A program made the position numbers and the translations under genes. Under the pieces are notes generated by a model. The model saw only the letters and a list, made by a program, of their open reading frames with translations, did no database searches and was not told the origin of the DNA. From Anaerolineaceae bacterium (lineage in GTDB: Bacteria; Chloroflexota; Anaerolineae; Anaerolineales; Anaerolineaceae): a stretch of 64,000 bases of DNA. Location: positions 124,001 through 188,000 of the forward strand of contig PABH01000069.1 in the NCBI GenBank assembly GCA_002702705.1, read 5' to 3'. Shown here piece after piece: positions 1 to 10,119 of this stretch (positions are counted from its first letter, which is position 1; every line of letters begins with the position of its first letter).

Positions 1-2778
1 GACAAACTGAACCCGCTCCAAAATGAAACCACCGTCATCCTCAAAGATCCGCAGCGCATTATCCGCCCGGGTGATTATATCCTCGACGAATGGTCGCTGC
101 AGCATGGGTTCACCACCCTGATGTGCACCGGTAACCTGGCTTTGCGCAGCTGGTACGAGAACCTGCGCGGGGACCCGGACATCAAATTGCTGCTGGTAGA
201 CCGCAGCCGGGTGAACGCCAAACGACCGCGTTTGTTTTACCCCGACCTGCAGGCCCAGGCGACACCCCAGACCCAATTGACGATTTCCCTGCGTGATTTT
301 TTAATCGAACAGACCGGTGATGAAAACTGGCCGTTGTTAATCAACCATAACCGCCAAATCTCGGACTTAATGCTGGCCCATTTATCGTCTATCTTAAAAA
401 CGCACCAGGACTTACGGGTTGTTTCCCCCAGCCGTTTCAGCGACCAGGATTTTTATAAGATCCTGTTTGGGGCGATGTTGAAGATCAATCCCTTTGAAAA
501 ACTTTCCCCGGCAAAGGTGCGCAAACTGTGCATCGAACAATCGCGGGCCTTTAAAGAACTGGAAACAATCCTGCCGGCTGATGTCATGGAAACCTTCAGC
601 AGCCTGATCCAACAAACGGAACCCCCCTTTAATTTGCTGCTGGGTGGGGATGCGGTGCAGATTATGCGTGCTTTTAACCTGGCGGCCATCTTACACCAGC
701 ACGGCCTGGATTACAGCCTGATCATCGGCAATCTGGACCCCGTTTTGATGCCCTATCGCGAAATTGACCCGGCCTTCTTAAACCTGGCGATGCAGGATCA
801 GATTGGTGCCGATCCGGATCAGGTTTTGACCGATGTGAAGGATCTCGAAGATCATCTACAACAATCCCCCAAGGCAATTGAAGACCTGTTTAAAAAACAC
901 CTGCAGGTGGAGGATCTGGAGGCGGCTTTTTTGGTTTTAAAGCGGGAAAAACTTTCCGAAATGGTGCGCCGCACCGCCCTCTATAACCTCTATATCGAAC
1001 TTTTCCGCCAGGATCCAAACCTGAAATTCCACAAAAACGTGTTAAAGATTTTAAAAACCCAGGAAAACGATAATACTTTTTTGGTTTTACGACGTCCCAG
1101 CCCGGTTTGGGAAACCTTATTGGAACTGTACCAACACACCATTGATTATTTTTCCGTCCTGGCAAAATTAGGGAAAACCGCCATGGGGATAAAACATACC
1201 CCAGCAGCGCAGCTGGATGTTTTGGATTTTGTTGGTTTTTGGAATAAGGATCAGCTCAACCGGCTTGAATATTACGCTGCCAAAGTAAACCGCCAGATGC
1301 GGGTGGGGGATATCCATCCATTAAAAAAAGAATGTTTCTGGGAAAGCCTGAAAACCCGCTGGGAGGTTGCTCACCAGTACTTAAAAAAATTAAATACGAC
1401 CGGTGATCAAATCCTGGCCCTGCTGGATGCGCGTTTTCAGGATGTTTATCATAAACACTACACGGATTGGATCAAAGATTCAGAAAGCCCGCTTATTTTT
1501 ACGCACCAGTTTTTGGAACGTATTTTCCGTAAATATTGGGACCCCAAGGGTAACCAAAAAGCCTATGTTTTGGTGTTTGATGGCATGCGTACGGATGCCT
1601 GGGATCTCTTCCTGAAACCGGTCTTTGAAACCCGTTTTCAGGTGGTTCAGGAATATCCCGCCTCGGCTATTTTACCGACCGAAACCAATCTGAGCCGCAA
1701 AGCGATCAGCGCGGGTTGTCTGCCGGAAAGTTTTCCGAAATCGACCCGCGAGTCGGCCTTACTGGCAGCCTGGTTGGAAAAAACATTAGGGTATAAGGTT
1801 AAGTTTAACGCCATCAAAGATGACGATACCGAAAACTCGGGTATCACGGTTTGGTACCAATCCGAAAAACTGGATTATATTGTGTTTAACTTCAGTGATG
1901 AAAACCTGCACCATAATAACCAGGAGTTATCGTTAATTTACGAAAGCACGGTTGACCGTATCATTCGGGAAGATGTGCAGGCGGTATTAAGAGACATCCC
2001 CGATAACGCTGTCATTTTTGTCACCAGTGACCACGGTTTTACCACCATGCCGCAAAAAGCAATCCCGGTGCCGGAATCGTTAGCCCCCGGCAACGACACC
2101 AAATATCGTTGCATGCGCGCCCAAGAACGGTTTACCGTCCGTGAAGAGGATGTGATCACATTTGCCGCGGACCAGATGGCCATACCCACCAGCAGTACGG
2201 ATAAACACAGCCCCGATTTCCGGTATGTCATCTTCCCGCGGCCGAATGCGGTTTTCCAGCGATCGACTGGGCGGCACGACCCGGACCGTTATTCGCATGG
2301 CGGCTTGACCATGGCGGAATGCCTGATCCCGATGGTGGTCATTAACGGGAAAGAGAAAAAAGAACCTTTGTTTCAGTTTGACTCGGTTCGGCAGGTGAAC
2401 ATGAGTTACGAAGGGGAAGCGGTTGAACTGGATATCGTGGTGCGCTCCACACAAATGATTGTGCAGGATACCCTGATGACCTTTAGTTTTAACGCCAAAA
2501 ATATGCCGCCGCACCGCGAAGTGATCACCACCCCCAAAAAGCGAATTACCGTGCGCTGGGTGCCGGACCTGCCGCAGATCACCCCCGAGCAACAGCAAAG
2601 CGGGCAGATCGAAATTCCGCTGCTGGTTAAGATGAGTTACCTGGAAAAAAACAAAGAAATTGTATCCACCTACCCGATTACGGTGCGGGTGCGGATCCAG
2701 CAGGATAAACTGCGCCGCAAACTCGATTCCAAATTAGATTTGATGATGGGCAAAATCCCCAAGACATTTAATGGGTAA
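1..2778 (+). CDS. pglZ: BREX alkaline-phosphatase-superfamily protein PglZ (5' end outside window)
   Basis: PglZ is a core BREX phage-defence protein of the alkaline phosphatase superfamily, thought to work with the methyltransferase PglX. The frame is open from base 1 and the residues before the first in-window ATG (121) are coherent protein, so the true start lies upstream. The metal-binding core is visible: VLVFDGMRTDAWD near 1567-1605, a TETNLSRKA segment near 1678, TSDHGFTT near 2020 and YSHGGLTMAE near 2290. This order of metal-site motifs is typical of PglZ. The C-terminus is beta-rich. The gene is followed by a helicase and brxL, which identifies a BREX operon whose brxC and pglX would lie to the left. 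Type 1 and type 4 BREX both place pglZ near brxL, so subtype cannot be decided here. Composition is G+C-richer than the next gene. Confidence 0.9.
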   Translation, partial: DKLNPLQNETTVILKDPQRIIRPGDYILDEWSLQHGFTTLMCTGNLALRSWYENLRGDPDIKLLLVDRSRVNAKRPRLFYPDLQAQATPQTQLTISLRDFLIEQTGDENWPLLINHNRQISDLMLAHLSSILKTHQDLRVVSPSRFSDQDFYKILFGAMLKINPFEKLSPAKVRKLCIEQSRAFKELETILPADVMETFSSLIQQTEPPFNLLLGGDAVQIMRAFNLAAILHQHGLDYSLIIGNLDPVLMPYREIDPAFLNLAMQDQIGADPDQVLTDVKDLEDHLQQSPKAIEDLFKKHLQVEDLEAAFLVLKREKLSEMVRRTALYNLYIELFRQDPNLKFHKNVLKILKTQENDNTFLVLRRPSPVWETLLELYQHTIDYFSVLAKLGKTAMGIKHTPAAQLDVLDFVGFWNKDQLNRLEYYAAKVNRQMRVGDIHPLKKECFWESLKTRWEVAHQYLKKLNTTGDQILALLDARFQDVYHKHYTDWIKDSESPLIFTHQFLERIFRKYWDPKGNQKAYVLVFDGMRTDAWDLFLKPVFETRFQVVQEYPASAILPTETNLSRKAISAGCLPESFPKSTRESALLAAWLEKTLGYKVKFNAIKDDDTENSGITVWYQSEKLDYIVFNFSDENLHHNNQELSLIYESTVDRIIREDVQAVLRDIPDNAVIFVTSDHGFTTMPQKAIPVPESLAPGNDTKYRCMRAQERFTVREEDVITFAADQMAIPTSSTDKHSPDFRYVIFPRPNAVFQRSTGRHDPDRYSHGGLTMAECLIPMVVINGKEKKEPLFQFDSVRQVNMSYEGEAVELDIVVRSTQMIVQDTLMTFSFNAKNMPPHREVITTPKKRITVRWVPDLPQITPEQQQSGQIEIPLLVKMSYLEKNKEIVSTYPITVRVRIQQDKLRRKLDSKLDLMMGKIPKTFNG

Positions 2779-2812
2779 ATCGTAAAAATTAAACTTTTTT
2801 AATTCCATCAAC

Positions 2813-5683
2813 ATGGTAGCAAAAGGAAAAAAACTGAAGTTTCTCATGGAAAAAACCCGAATAGATCAAAATCTAGCATATATCATAGAACTAATTGAAA
2901 CTTGGCCCGATTTTTATGAAAACTCTGATTTTTATATTAACCAACATGTTCCAGATCTTTTAGAAAACCCGAATAAGTGTTCAATGCGTCAAAAGATGTT
3001 ATTTGATTTTATTAAAGACAAAAACAATTTAGGAAATATGCTGCGTGATCAGTACAAACAAAAAGAAAAATTGTTATTGTTAGCAAAAATTACTACTTAT
3101 TTGAATCAGTTTAATTTTGATAAAGCGGATCAATTTTATAAAGAGAACCAAAAAGATATTGCGGGATATGGAAATTTACGTTCATCTGCAATGGAAAAAT
3201 ATCGGGAAAAGATTAAACAAGAACAGCAAGAAAATGTAATACAAATTACTAATGAAATAGAAAGACTGTTACAGCAATTTGATTATTCCGCAGCAGCAAA
3301 AAAATATAATCAAATACAAGATCATTATGCTATAGAATCTTTTAGAAATCTGGTTAAAAAATATAAGCTCCTCGAAGAAAAAGAACATTTAATTGATTTG
3401 ATAAAAATGGAATTAAAAAAGGAGTATTTTCTTAAAGCAGATGAACTTTTTTTAAATTCTGATTTATTATCGCAAGAGGAATATGCTCAAATTAAAAGTA
3501 TATCAATTGAAAAATATATTTTTAATCAATATGGCGTACAGTTAAATGATGAAAAGAATTTTGCATTGGCTTTTCCTGGTGAACAGATTCTTTTATCTGC
3601 GCGAGCTGGCTCCGGCAAGACAACTTTTCTGGCTTGCAAAGCTGGCTTATTAATTGATACTGAAAAAATATTGTCCGATGAAATCATGGTTCTTGCTTTT
3701 AATAAGGATGCTGCAACAGAAATTCAAAATCGAATTAAAAAGAGATTTAAGCAACGTGAATTTGATAATGCAAGAACTTTTCATAGTTTTGCGAAACAAA
3801 TTGTTAAAACGGACAAAGATTTATTGTATGACGATAACGAATCGATCCATACACGGCGGTTATCAAAATATGTTCAATCTATTTTAAAAACAGAAATAAA
3901 AAATCCAGCTTTTATTGAAAAAATGTATCAGTTTTTTAGAAACGAAACACAAGAGATCGCTCAGGCTGGTTTTATGCTTGATGAGGAAGAATATTTTGGT
4001 TATCGAAGAAATTTGAGTTATGTAACACTGAAGGGAGAAAAAGTAAAATCGCTTGGGGAAAAGTATATAGCGGATTATTTATTGGAGCATGGGATCGATT
4101 ATCAATATGAAAAACAGTGGTTGTGGTCTGAGCAGATTTATCGTCCCAATTTTACTATATACCACCACCAAAAAGTTTATGTCCTTGAACATTGGGGGAT
4201 TGATGAGTTCGACCTGAATAAACAGGTGCCTCAAGAATGGACCATCACTTGGGGGGATTATCTTGCTCAGATAATTAAAAAACGAGAATTTATTAAAAGC
4301 AAAAATGCATTCATGATTGAAACATCAATTCGTGATTTAATGTTAGGTAGAGAAACTTTTGAAGGTATCCTTGAAGCACGATTATTAAAATTCGGTTTTG
4401 AAAATAAAAAATTATCGTATGAAGAATTGATCAAACTTGTTAAAGAAAACGATCATACAATAACAAAAATGGCTGGGCTGTTTACTCAATTCATTCAAAA
4501 AGCAAAAAAACTAATGCTCACTGCTTCTGATGTTCAAGGAAAAATCAGCAGTTATCAACCGAAAAGCGAACGCGAGGTAGTTTTCATTGATTTGGCGGCA
4601 AGAATATATATTGAATATGAATGTCTATTAAATAAAGATACAAAAATGAATTTTGATGATTTGATTGTTGAGGCGATTGAAAAAATTCATGATACAAAAG
4701 GGGAATGCGAAATTTGGATTGGGCATATGAATCGAAGACCAATTAAAATAAATAGTTTAAAATGGCTGTTAATTGATGAATATCAGGATTTTTCCAAGTT
4801 GTTCTATGAATTAATCCACGCATTACAAATATACAATCCGGATTTAAAAATAATATGTGTTGGTGATGATTGGCAGGCTATCAATGGTTTTGCCGGTTCA
4901 GATTTATTCTACTTCAAACAGTTTCAAAGCATTTTTAAAAAAGGCAAAATCCTTAATTTATCAACAAATTTCCGAAGTCTATCCAAAATTGTGAATTCAG
5001 GAAATGAACTGATGAAAGGAAAAGGAACACCTGCAAAAGCCTTAAATGAAAATATCGGGGGCGAGGTCTTTATCCGGTGTATGGATGAGGTGGAATTAGA
5101 AATTCGAAATAGGAATGTAGACACGGATCAGTATCGGTTTGATCAGCGATTTTTATTTTCAGATGAAAATAACGGTAGAGGCAAACCGAATTACAATAAA
5201 ATAATTGCAGCCAAGTATCTAAAAAGCTGCTATGAAATTATTTTGGAACCAAAAAACCATAATAAATCAATTGCAATATTAAATCGGACAAATTATATTG
5301 ACGGAATAAAGTTGCGTGAATTTAAAAATCAACTACTTGGTTGTTTTTCAAATTCCGCTATAGAGCAATGTGGAAATTTATCGGATAGAATTGATATTAA
5401 TACTGCTCACAAATATAAAGGGTTAGAATCGGATGTGGTTATTATCCTAAATGTAACAGATGGGGCATTTCCCCTGATTCATCCTGATAATGAGTTGTTT
5501 GCGATTTTTGGTAAAACAGGTGAAGATGTATACGCGGAAGAAAAACGATTGTTTTATGTTGCGTTAACCAGAGCTAAAGAAAGAGTATATTTGATTACAG
5601 AAAAGGAACGAGAATCAGTGTTCCTTAACAATCTTTCGATTTATGAATCGTTTTTAGATTATGAAGAAGATTTGCCATTTTAA
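2813..5683 (+). CDS. UvrD-like SF1A helicase with inserted nuclease-like domain, inside BREX operon
   Basis: A 956-residue SF1A DNA helicase. The first ~240 residues are charged and probably helical. Walker A is AGSGKTTF near residue 263; later motifs are LLIDEYQDF (Walker B), GDDWQAINGF, NFRS, TAHKYKGLESD and FYVALTRAKERV. Between motifs I and II sits a segment like the restriction-endonuclease-fold insertion of helicase IV-type proteins: LGEKYIADYLLEHGIDY, then YRPNFTIY and YVLEHWGIDEFD. The usual PDF aspartate reads Asn (PNF), so this nuclease site may be inactive. The gene lies between pglZ (34-bp gap) and brxL (27-bp gap) on the same strand but is much more A+T-rich than either, which suggests a later insertion. 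No clear Shine-Dalgarno precedes ATG 2813; ATG 2846 is an alternative start. Confidence 0.85.
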   Translation: MVAKGKKLKFLMEKTRIDQNLAYIIELIETWPDFYENSDFYINQHVPDLLENPNKCSMRQKMLFDFIKDKNNLGNMLRDQYKQKEKLLLLAKITTYLNQFNFDKADQFYKENQKDIAGYGNLRSSAMEKYREKIKQEQQENVIQITNEIERLLQQFDYSAAAKKYNQIQDHYAIESFRNLVKKYKLLEEKEHLIDLIKMELKKEYFLKADELFLNSDLLSQEEYAQIKSISIEKYIFNQYGVQLNDEKNFALAFPGEQILLSARAGSGKTTFLACKAGLLIDTEKILSDEIMVLAFNKDAATEIQNRIKKRFKQREFDNARTFHSFAKQIVKTDKDLLYDDNESIHTRRLSKYVQSILKTEIKNPAFIEKMYQFFRNETQEIAQAGFMLDEEEYFGYRRNLSYVTLKGEKVKSLGEKYIADYLLEHGIDYQYEKQWLWSEQIYRPNFTIYHHQKVYVLEHWGIDEFDLNKQVPQEWTITWGDYLAQIIKKREFIKSKNAFMIETSIRDLMLGRETFEGILEARLLKFGFENKKLSYEELIKLVKENDHTITKMAGLFTQFIQKAKKLMLTASDVQGKISSYQPKSEREVVFIDLAARIYIEYECLLNKDTKMNFDDLIVEAIEKIHDTKGECEIWIGHMNRRPIKINSLKWLLIDEYQDFSKLFYELIHALQIYNPDLKIICVGDDWQAINGFAGSDLFYFKQFQSIFKKGKILNLSTNFRSLSKIVNSGNELMKGKGTPAKALNENIGGEVFIRCMDEVELEIRNRNVDTDQYRFDQRFLFSDENNGRGKPNYNKIIAAKYLKSCYEIILEPKNHNKSIAILNRTNYIDGIKLREFKNQLLGCFSNSAIEQCGNLSDRIDINTAHKYKGLESDVVIILNVTDGAFPLIHPDNELFAIFGKTGEDVYAEEKRLFYVALTRAKERVYLITEKERESVFLNNLSIYESFLDYEEDLPF

Positions 5684-5710
5684 CATACAGGTTAATTGAA
5701 AGCAGGTAAT

Positions 5711-7741
5711 ATGAATCAGCGTTTTAAAGAAATCTTTAGCGGAAAAATTGTCAATAAAAAACTAACCTTTAACACCGGGATGGATGAATTCCCGCGCTAT
5801 GTGTTGGAATATTTAATTGATAATTACTGTCAGGAAGAGACCTTTAAAGAAGATTTTGCCCTGGTGAAAAAACGGTTGCGTGAAAACTTTGTGCACGGCG
5901 CGGAAGCGGAACGGATTCGCTCCCATATCCGTGAAAACCGAGAACATACCCTCATCGCCAGCATGGAAGCGCGATTGTTGGAAACCGAAGATAAGTATTG
6001 GGCCAGTATTGGAGCGATCAATGAGAGTTTTGTCAATATTCCCGATCAAATCGTAAAACAGTATCCCATGTTACTGGCTGGTGGCATGTGGGGGACCATA
6101 TCCCTGGTATACGATGAAAGTGAAGTGCATAATAAAAAAATCCGGCCTTTTAAAGTGGAGGAATTTACCCCTTTCCAAATTTCGATGATTGATATTCATG
6201 AATTTATTGAAAAACGGAAACAATTTTCTTCACAAGAATGGCTCGATATCCTGATTAATTCCTTTGGTTTGAATCCGGATAAACTGAGCAAACGCGAGAA
6301 ATTATTATTCATCAGCCGGGCGATTCCACTGGTGGAAGCCAACCATAACCTGATAGAGTTAGGCCCGCGTGAAACTGGTAAGACTTACCTCTATCGAAAT
6401 ATATCCTATTACACCCATGTGCTTTCGGGCGGCAAAGCCACCCCGGCCAGTTTATTTATCAATAATAATAATGGGCAGGTTGGTCTGGTTGGAACCCGGG
6501 AAGCGATTGTGTTTGATGAAATCGCCAATACCGATTTTACCGATCCGAAGGCAATGGTCAGCATTATGCAGGGGTATATGCAGGATGCCAAATTCAGCCG
6601 TGGTAAGAAGGAAATCCTGGCGTTTGGGTCAATTGTCATGGTTGGAAACCTGGATGTGCAGAATGGCCAGCCCCATGAATCCTATTACCATCTCTTTCAA
6701 CCCTTGCCTGAATTTTTGCAGGTGGAAGCCCTGATCGATCGGCTACATTATTATTTGCCGGGGTGGGAAATGCCAAAGATCACACCCCAGTCTTCCAGCC
6801 AGGATTATGGGTTTATTTCGGACTATTTTTGTGAAATCATGCATGAATTACGCCGGGTTGAATTGATGGAGCCAATTAAGAATCGTTTTGAATTACTGGA
6901 CAGCTCGGATTTTGGCATTGGGTTAACCACCCGTGATTATCGTGCCATTCACAAAAACCTGTCCGGTCTGGTACGATTAATGGCTCCGCACGGGGAAATA
7001 ACGGATGAAGAATTGGAAGATTTGCTTTTAATCGCCATCGAAGGCCGGCAGCGGGTGCGGGATCAACTGCACCTGATGGCCCCCGGTGAATACGCCCCGA
7101 TTGTGATCAGTGCACGGATCAAATCCACTGGCAAAGTCGTGACACCCACTTTAATGGAAAACAGTCGAAAACGGACCACGTTGTTAGCCATGACACCTCA
7201 GGTGGGGGAAGTGATTGGATTGGCAGTGGCTGGTGAGCAAGGAGTTATTTTACAATTTGAGATGCAGGCCTCCAAAGGGCATGGGCGCATTTTACCTTTG
7301 GGATCAATCCAGCGGGTGATGCGCGAATCCATCGAAGCCGCTGCGCAGTATATTCGAACCCATGCCACCGAAGTTGGTTTGTCTGCAGATTGGGGTGAAA
7401 ATTTTGATATTGCTGTCCTGGCGACCATGATGGGCATTCCCAAAGAAGGTCCATCGGCGGGGATCACGATCGTGACCGGGATTGTTTCGGCGTTAACCGA
7501 AAGACCGGTGCGTAATGACGTCGCTCTGACGGGAGAAATCACGATTATGGGGAAAGTATTGCCGGTAGGTGGCATTCAACCCAAACTCATGGCCGCCATT
7601 GATGCCGGGTTAAGTTTGGTGATCTTACCGGAAGCCAACCGTAGTGATGTGGAGCAACTGCCGGATTACATTCAGAATAAAATCGAAATCGCGTTTGTTT
7701 CTTCAATCCAAGAGGTGCTGGAGAAGGCGTTGGTTTCGTAA
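5711..7741 (+). CDS. brxL: BREX Lon-like AAA+ protein BrxL
   Basis: BrxL is the AAA+/Lon-like protein of BREX systems. From ATG 5711 (676 residues) the AAA+ Walker A is GPRETGKT (218-225), followed by a Walker B-like IVFDEIAN. The C-terminal Lon-type protease fold has the catalytic dyad as EGPSAG (Ser ~582) and GIQPK (Lys ~625), spaced 43 residues apart as in Lon. ATG 5711 follows an AGCAGGTAAT stretch that can serve as a weak ribosome site; a TTG at 5696 is in frame but has none. The gene ends the BREX operon. Known BrxL proteins form DNA-binding ring assemblies; whether the Lon site is used here cannot be told from sequence. Confidence 0.93.
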   Translation: MNQRFKEIFSGKIVNKKLTFNTGMDEFPRYVLEYLIDNYCQEETFKEDFALVKKRLRENFVHGAEAERIRSHIRENREHTLIASMEARLLETEDKYWASIGAINESFVNIPDQIVKQYPMLLAGGMWGTISLVYDESEVHNKKIRPFKVEEFTPFQISMIDIHEFIEKRKQFSSQEWLDILINSFGLNPDKLSKREKLLFISRAIPLVEANHNLIELGPRETGKTYLYRNISYYTHVLSGGKATPASLFINNNNGQVGLVGTREAIVFDEIANTDFTDPKAMVSIMQGYMQDAKFSRGKKEILAFGSIVMVGNLDVQNGQPHESYYHLFQPLPEFLQVEALIDRLHYYLPGWEMPKITPQSSSQDYGFISDYFCEIMHELRRVELMEPIKNRFELLDSSDFGIGLTTRDYRAIHKNLSGLVRLMAPHGEITDEELEDLLLIAIEGRQRVRDQLHLMAPGEYAPIVISARIKSTGKVVTPTLMENSRKRTTLLAMTPQVGEVIGLAVAGEQGVILQFEMQASKGHGRILPLGSIQRVMRESIEAAAQYIRTHATEVGLSADWGENFDIAVLATMMGIPKEGPSAGITIVTGIVSALTERPVRNDVALTGEITIMGKVLPVGGIQPKLMAAIDAGLSLVILPEANRSDVEQLPDYIQNKIEIAFVSSIQEVLEKALVS

Positions 7742-7803
7742 GCTTCAAACGAATAGTAAGAATTTCAAAAAATAACGGAACAATATGGTGTTCATGTTGT
7801 TTA

Positions 7804-7998
7804 ATGATTGCTGTTAGGGTGTTTGTTGTTGCTCTTATCGAGAGAGTAAGAAACAGTCATGGAAGTTTAAGAGATACCCGGTTTGACAATGATTCGGATT
7901 GGAAAAGTTACCATTCCCGTATTGAAGACAAGGAAATCAAAGAACGATACATCTATATGGATGCGGATGACTATTATGATCATCTGGTAGAAAATTAA
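7804..7998 (+). CDS. small hypothetical protein
   Basis: A possible 64-residue protein between brxL and the J-domain-like gene. The second half is very acidic and hydrophilic (KERYIYMDADDYYDHLVEN), which looks like real protein, while the N-terminal hydrophobic stretch (AVRVFVVALIERV) is less convincing. No clear Shine-Dalgarno precedes the ATG. It could be the C-terminal remnant of a larger decayed gene. Not recognised. Confidence 0.35.
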   Translation: MIAVRVFVVALIERVRNSHGSLRDTRFDNDSDWKSYHSRIEDKEIKERYIYMDADDYYDHLVEN

Positions 7999-8035
7999 AG
8001 GCTCACTGCATTTCTTGTAGCATTACAGAGGATTC

Positions 8036-8875
8036 ATGAAAAATAAAGAAAAGCATGTTTTTATAAAAAAAGAGTTACCAAACCAAGACCTAATTCTTTC
8101 ATTTGACTTCGAATTGGAAGAACTAAAACGAAAAATTAATATATTAATGGATCGTTTAACTGAAGAGGAATTATCCCTAATTTCTTTGGAAATTGAACTT
8201 TCAGCTTTTGAAAAAATTTATATTTCTGAATTAGGACATTTAATTGCAGAATTAGATCTTTTGGATGCAAAAATTTTGGAATTATTATCTACACTCTATC
8301 CATCCCGTGATAATTTAAGAAATAAAGCTTCAAAAGCACACCAAAAGGCAAAGATTTCGGGAGAAGAAGTAAAAAAAGAACCAGAAAATTATAAAAGTGA
8401 TAAAAAATTTTTACCCTCAGAGTCTTTAAAATCCCTTTACAGAGAAGTAGCAAAACGGATTCATCCGGATTTTTCAATAAATGACGAGGATTGTGAATTA
8501 AGAACCCTCATGATGATAGAAGCGAACAAAGCTTTTGAAAATATCGATGAAAACAAATTAAAGGAATTATTAATTGATAGCGAAACATTCAACAAGACCT
8601 CCATGATTGAAAAATTGGAAATAGAGATCGATAGGTTGAAGAGGAAAATCATTCAAATTGAACACCAAATAAAAATTTTGATTGAGAAACAAATGGTTAT
8701 AAAATCCTCAGATCTTTATAGTCTTAAATTGAAGGTCGCCAATGCTAATGATAACGGAATCAATTTATTAAAAAAAATGGGCGAACATCTAAAAAATCAA
8801 ATCGAAGATAAAAAAAAGATATACCGTGACTTGTTAAAAAAATTTACTGATGAAGATAGAAGTTATCATTTATAA
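8036..8875 (+). CDS. coiled-coil protein with J-domain-like (HPD) motif
   Basis: A 279-residue, A+T-rich, highly charged protein. Long stretches at both ends have helix/coiled-coil character (ELKRKINILMDRL; EIDRLKRKIIQIEHQIKIL). The middle carries SLKSLYREVAKRIHPDFS followed by MMIEANKAFENI. That is the helix II-HPD-helix III pattern of DnaJ J-domains, which stimulate Hsp70 ATPase activity. No glycine-rich or zinc-finger DnaJ regions are present, so this is at most a J-domain co-chaperone, not DnaJ itself. It is the first of three same-strand genes (J-like, WD40, TPR) carrying protein-interaction folds. Its role is unknown; a defence-associated scaffold is only an inference from location. Confidence 0.65.
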   Translation: MKNKEKHVFIKKELPNQDLILSFDFELEELKRKINILMDRLTEEELSLISLEIELSAFEKIYISELGHLIAELDLLDAKILELLSTLYPSRDNLRNKASKAHQKAKISGEEVKKEPENYKSDKKFLPSESLKSLYREVAKRIHPDFSINDEDCELRTLMMIEANKAFENIDENKLKELLIDSETFNKTSMIEKLEIEIDRLKRKIIQIEHQIKILIEKQMVIKSSDLYSLKLKVANANDNGINLLKKMGEHLKNQIEDKKKIYRDLLKKFTDEDRSYHL

Positions 8876-8954
8876 ATTAACATATCCATGCAAGAAGGAA
8901 GTAAAAAATCTTTTTAGTAAACATACGATTATCTTAAATAGGAGAAAGGGTTTT

Positions 8955-9977
8955 ATGGAAGCCAATAATAAAAATATTACAAGAGTTAATAATAACGAGT
9001 TAGGACTTAAAAAACAAATAGCGAATCGAGGATTATCTTTGATTGGTGAGTTAGATTTATTAGGCCAATCCACGAATTCAATTGTTCAATTGTGTGATCC
9101 TAAAGAATATAAACCTTATTCTTATGATATAAATTCATCTCATACAAAAATTTTGGCTGGTTGTAAAGACGGAACCATGATTTACTGGGATATTGTGAAT
9201 GGAACCGAAATATTTTTGGGGAAGGCGCATAAATTAAAAATAAGGTCTATTTCAATTTCTCCAAATGAAAGATTTGCATTAAGTACGGGTGATGATCAAC
9301 AGATAATTTTATGGAACCTGGAAACAATGAACCAAGAATTAGTCTTTTCCAGTGGGGGGCAAAATATACAAAAAATAATATTTTCTGAGGATAATCGATA
9401 TGCAATTACTGGTAGTTTATTTGGGTTGATTCAATTATGGGATCTGGAATCAGGGAAAGAATTCAATCGATTTGGGTATCCAACTTTTCCGAATGATGAT
9501 TGTGCATTTATCGGGATGTCATTATTTGATAATGGAAATTTACTGGTAGCCTGTGGAGATTTTACGGGAGTATCTATCTGGAGTATGCCTGATGGCCGTT
9601 ATATTGGCGTGTGTGATGATTGCCATGACAATTTGGTTTGGAATGCAAGGTTTGCTAATAACACTAAATTATTGGCCACCTGTAGTCGGGATCATAAAAT
9701 TGGATTTTGGGATATTTCTAAAGGCAAATTATTGGATTGGTTATACGGACATTCGTCTGATGTAATTGATATTTCATTTCCAAATAGTGGTAGATTCTTT
9801 TTATCTGGAGGATTGGATAAAAGGGTTTGTTTATGGGATTTAAAATCACTGAAACAAATAAATGCTTACGATGGATTTCCTAATGGTGTATCAAGAGTAT
9901 TCTTTCATAATGATGACAAAAGTGCTCTGGTTTGCTTATTTGATGAAGGAGTATATCGTTGGAAGTTTAGTGATTAA
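8955..9977 (+). CDS. WD40 repeat protein
   Basis: A protein of about 340 residues built almost entirely of WD40 repeats. Repeat-ending signatures in order are GTMIYWDI, QQIILWNLE, GLIQLWDLE, TGVSIWSMP, HKIGFWDIS and KRVCLWDLK. Six clear blades plus a divergent first or last one would close a seven-bladed propeller. ATG 8955 is preferred because AGGAGAAAGGG lies just upstream; an earlier ATG at 8850 would overlap the preceding gene and lacks this site. No catalytic domain is visible, so it probably serves as a binding platform. It sits between the J-domain-like gene and the TPR gene on the same strand, suggesting a shared function. Confidence 0.85.
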   Translation: MEANNKNITRVNNNELGLKKQIANRGLSLIGELDLLGQSTNSIVQLCDPKEYKPYSYDINSSHTKILAGCKDGTMIYWDIVNGTEIFLGKAHKLKIRSISISPNERFALSTGDDQQIILWNLETMNQELVFSSGGQNIQKIIFSEDNRYAITGSLFGLIQLWDLESGKEFNRFGYPTFPNDDCAFIGMSLFDNGNLLVACGDFTGVSIWSMPDGRYIGVCDDCHDNLVWNARFANNTKLLATCSRDHKIGFWDISKGKLLDWLYGHSSDVIDISFPNSGRFFLSGGLDKRVCLWDLKSLKQINAYDGFPNGVSRVFFHNDDKSALVCLFDEGVYRWKFSD

Positions 9978-10119
9978 GGGAGATTATGAATTAATTTTCC
10001 ACAAATTTAATTACTACAATTTTTGTAACCATATCAATATTTTTATAAATGAATGATCGTACATTGTTTATCCAATTTGGAAACTTTAAAATAAAACAAA
10101 TTCATAATTTTGAGGCAAA

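Noticed and set aside
2080-2598. 172-codon minus-strand ORF opposite pglZ
   Set aside because: It is antisense to conserved PglZ motifs, has no ribosome site, and its length follows from the codon pattern of the real gene.
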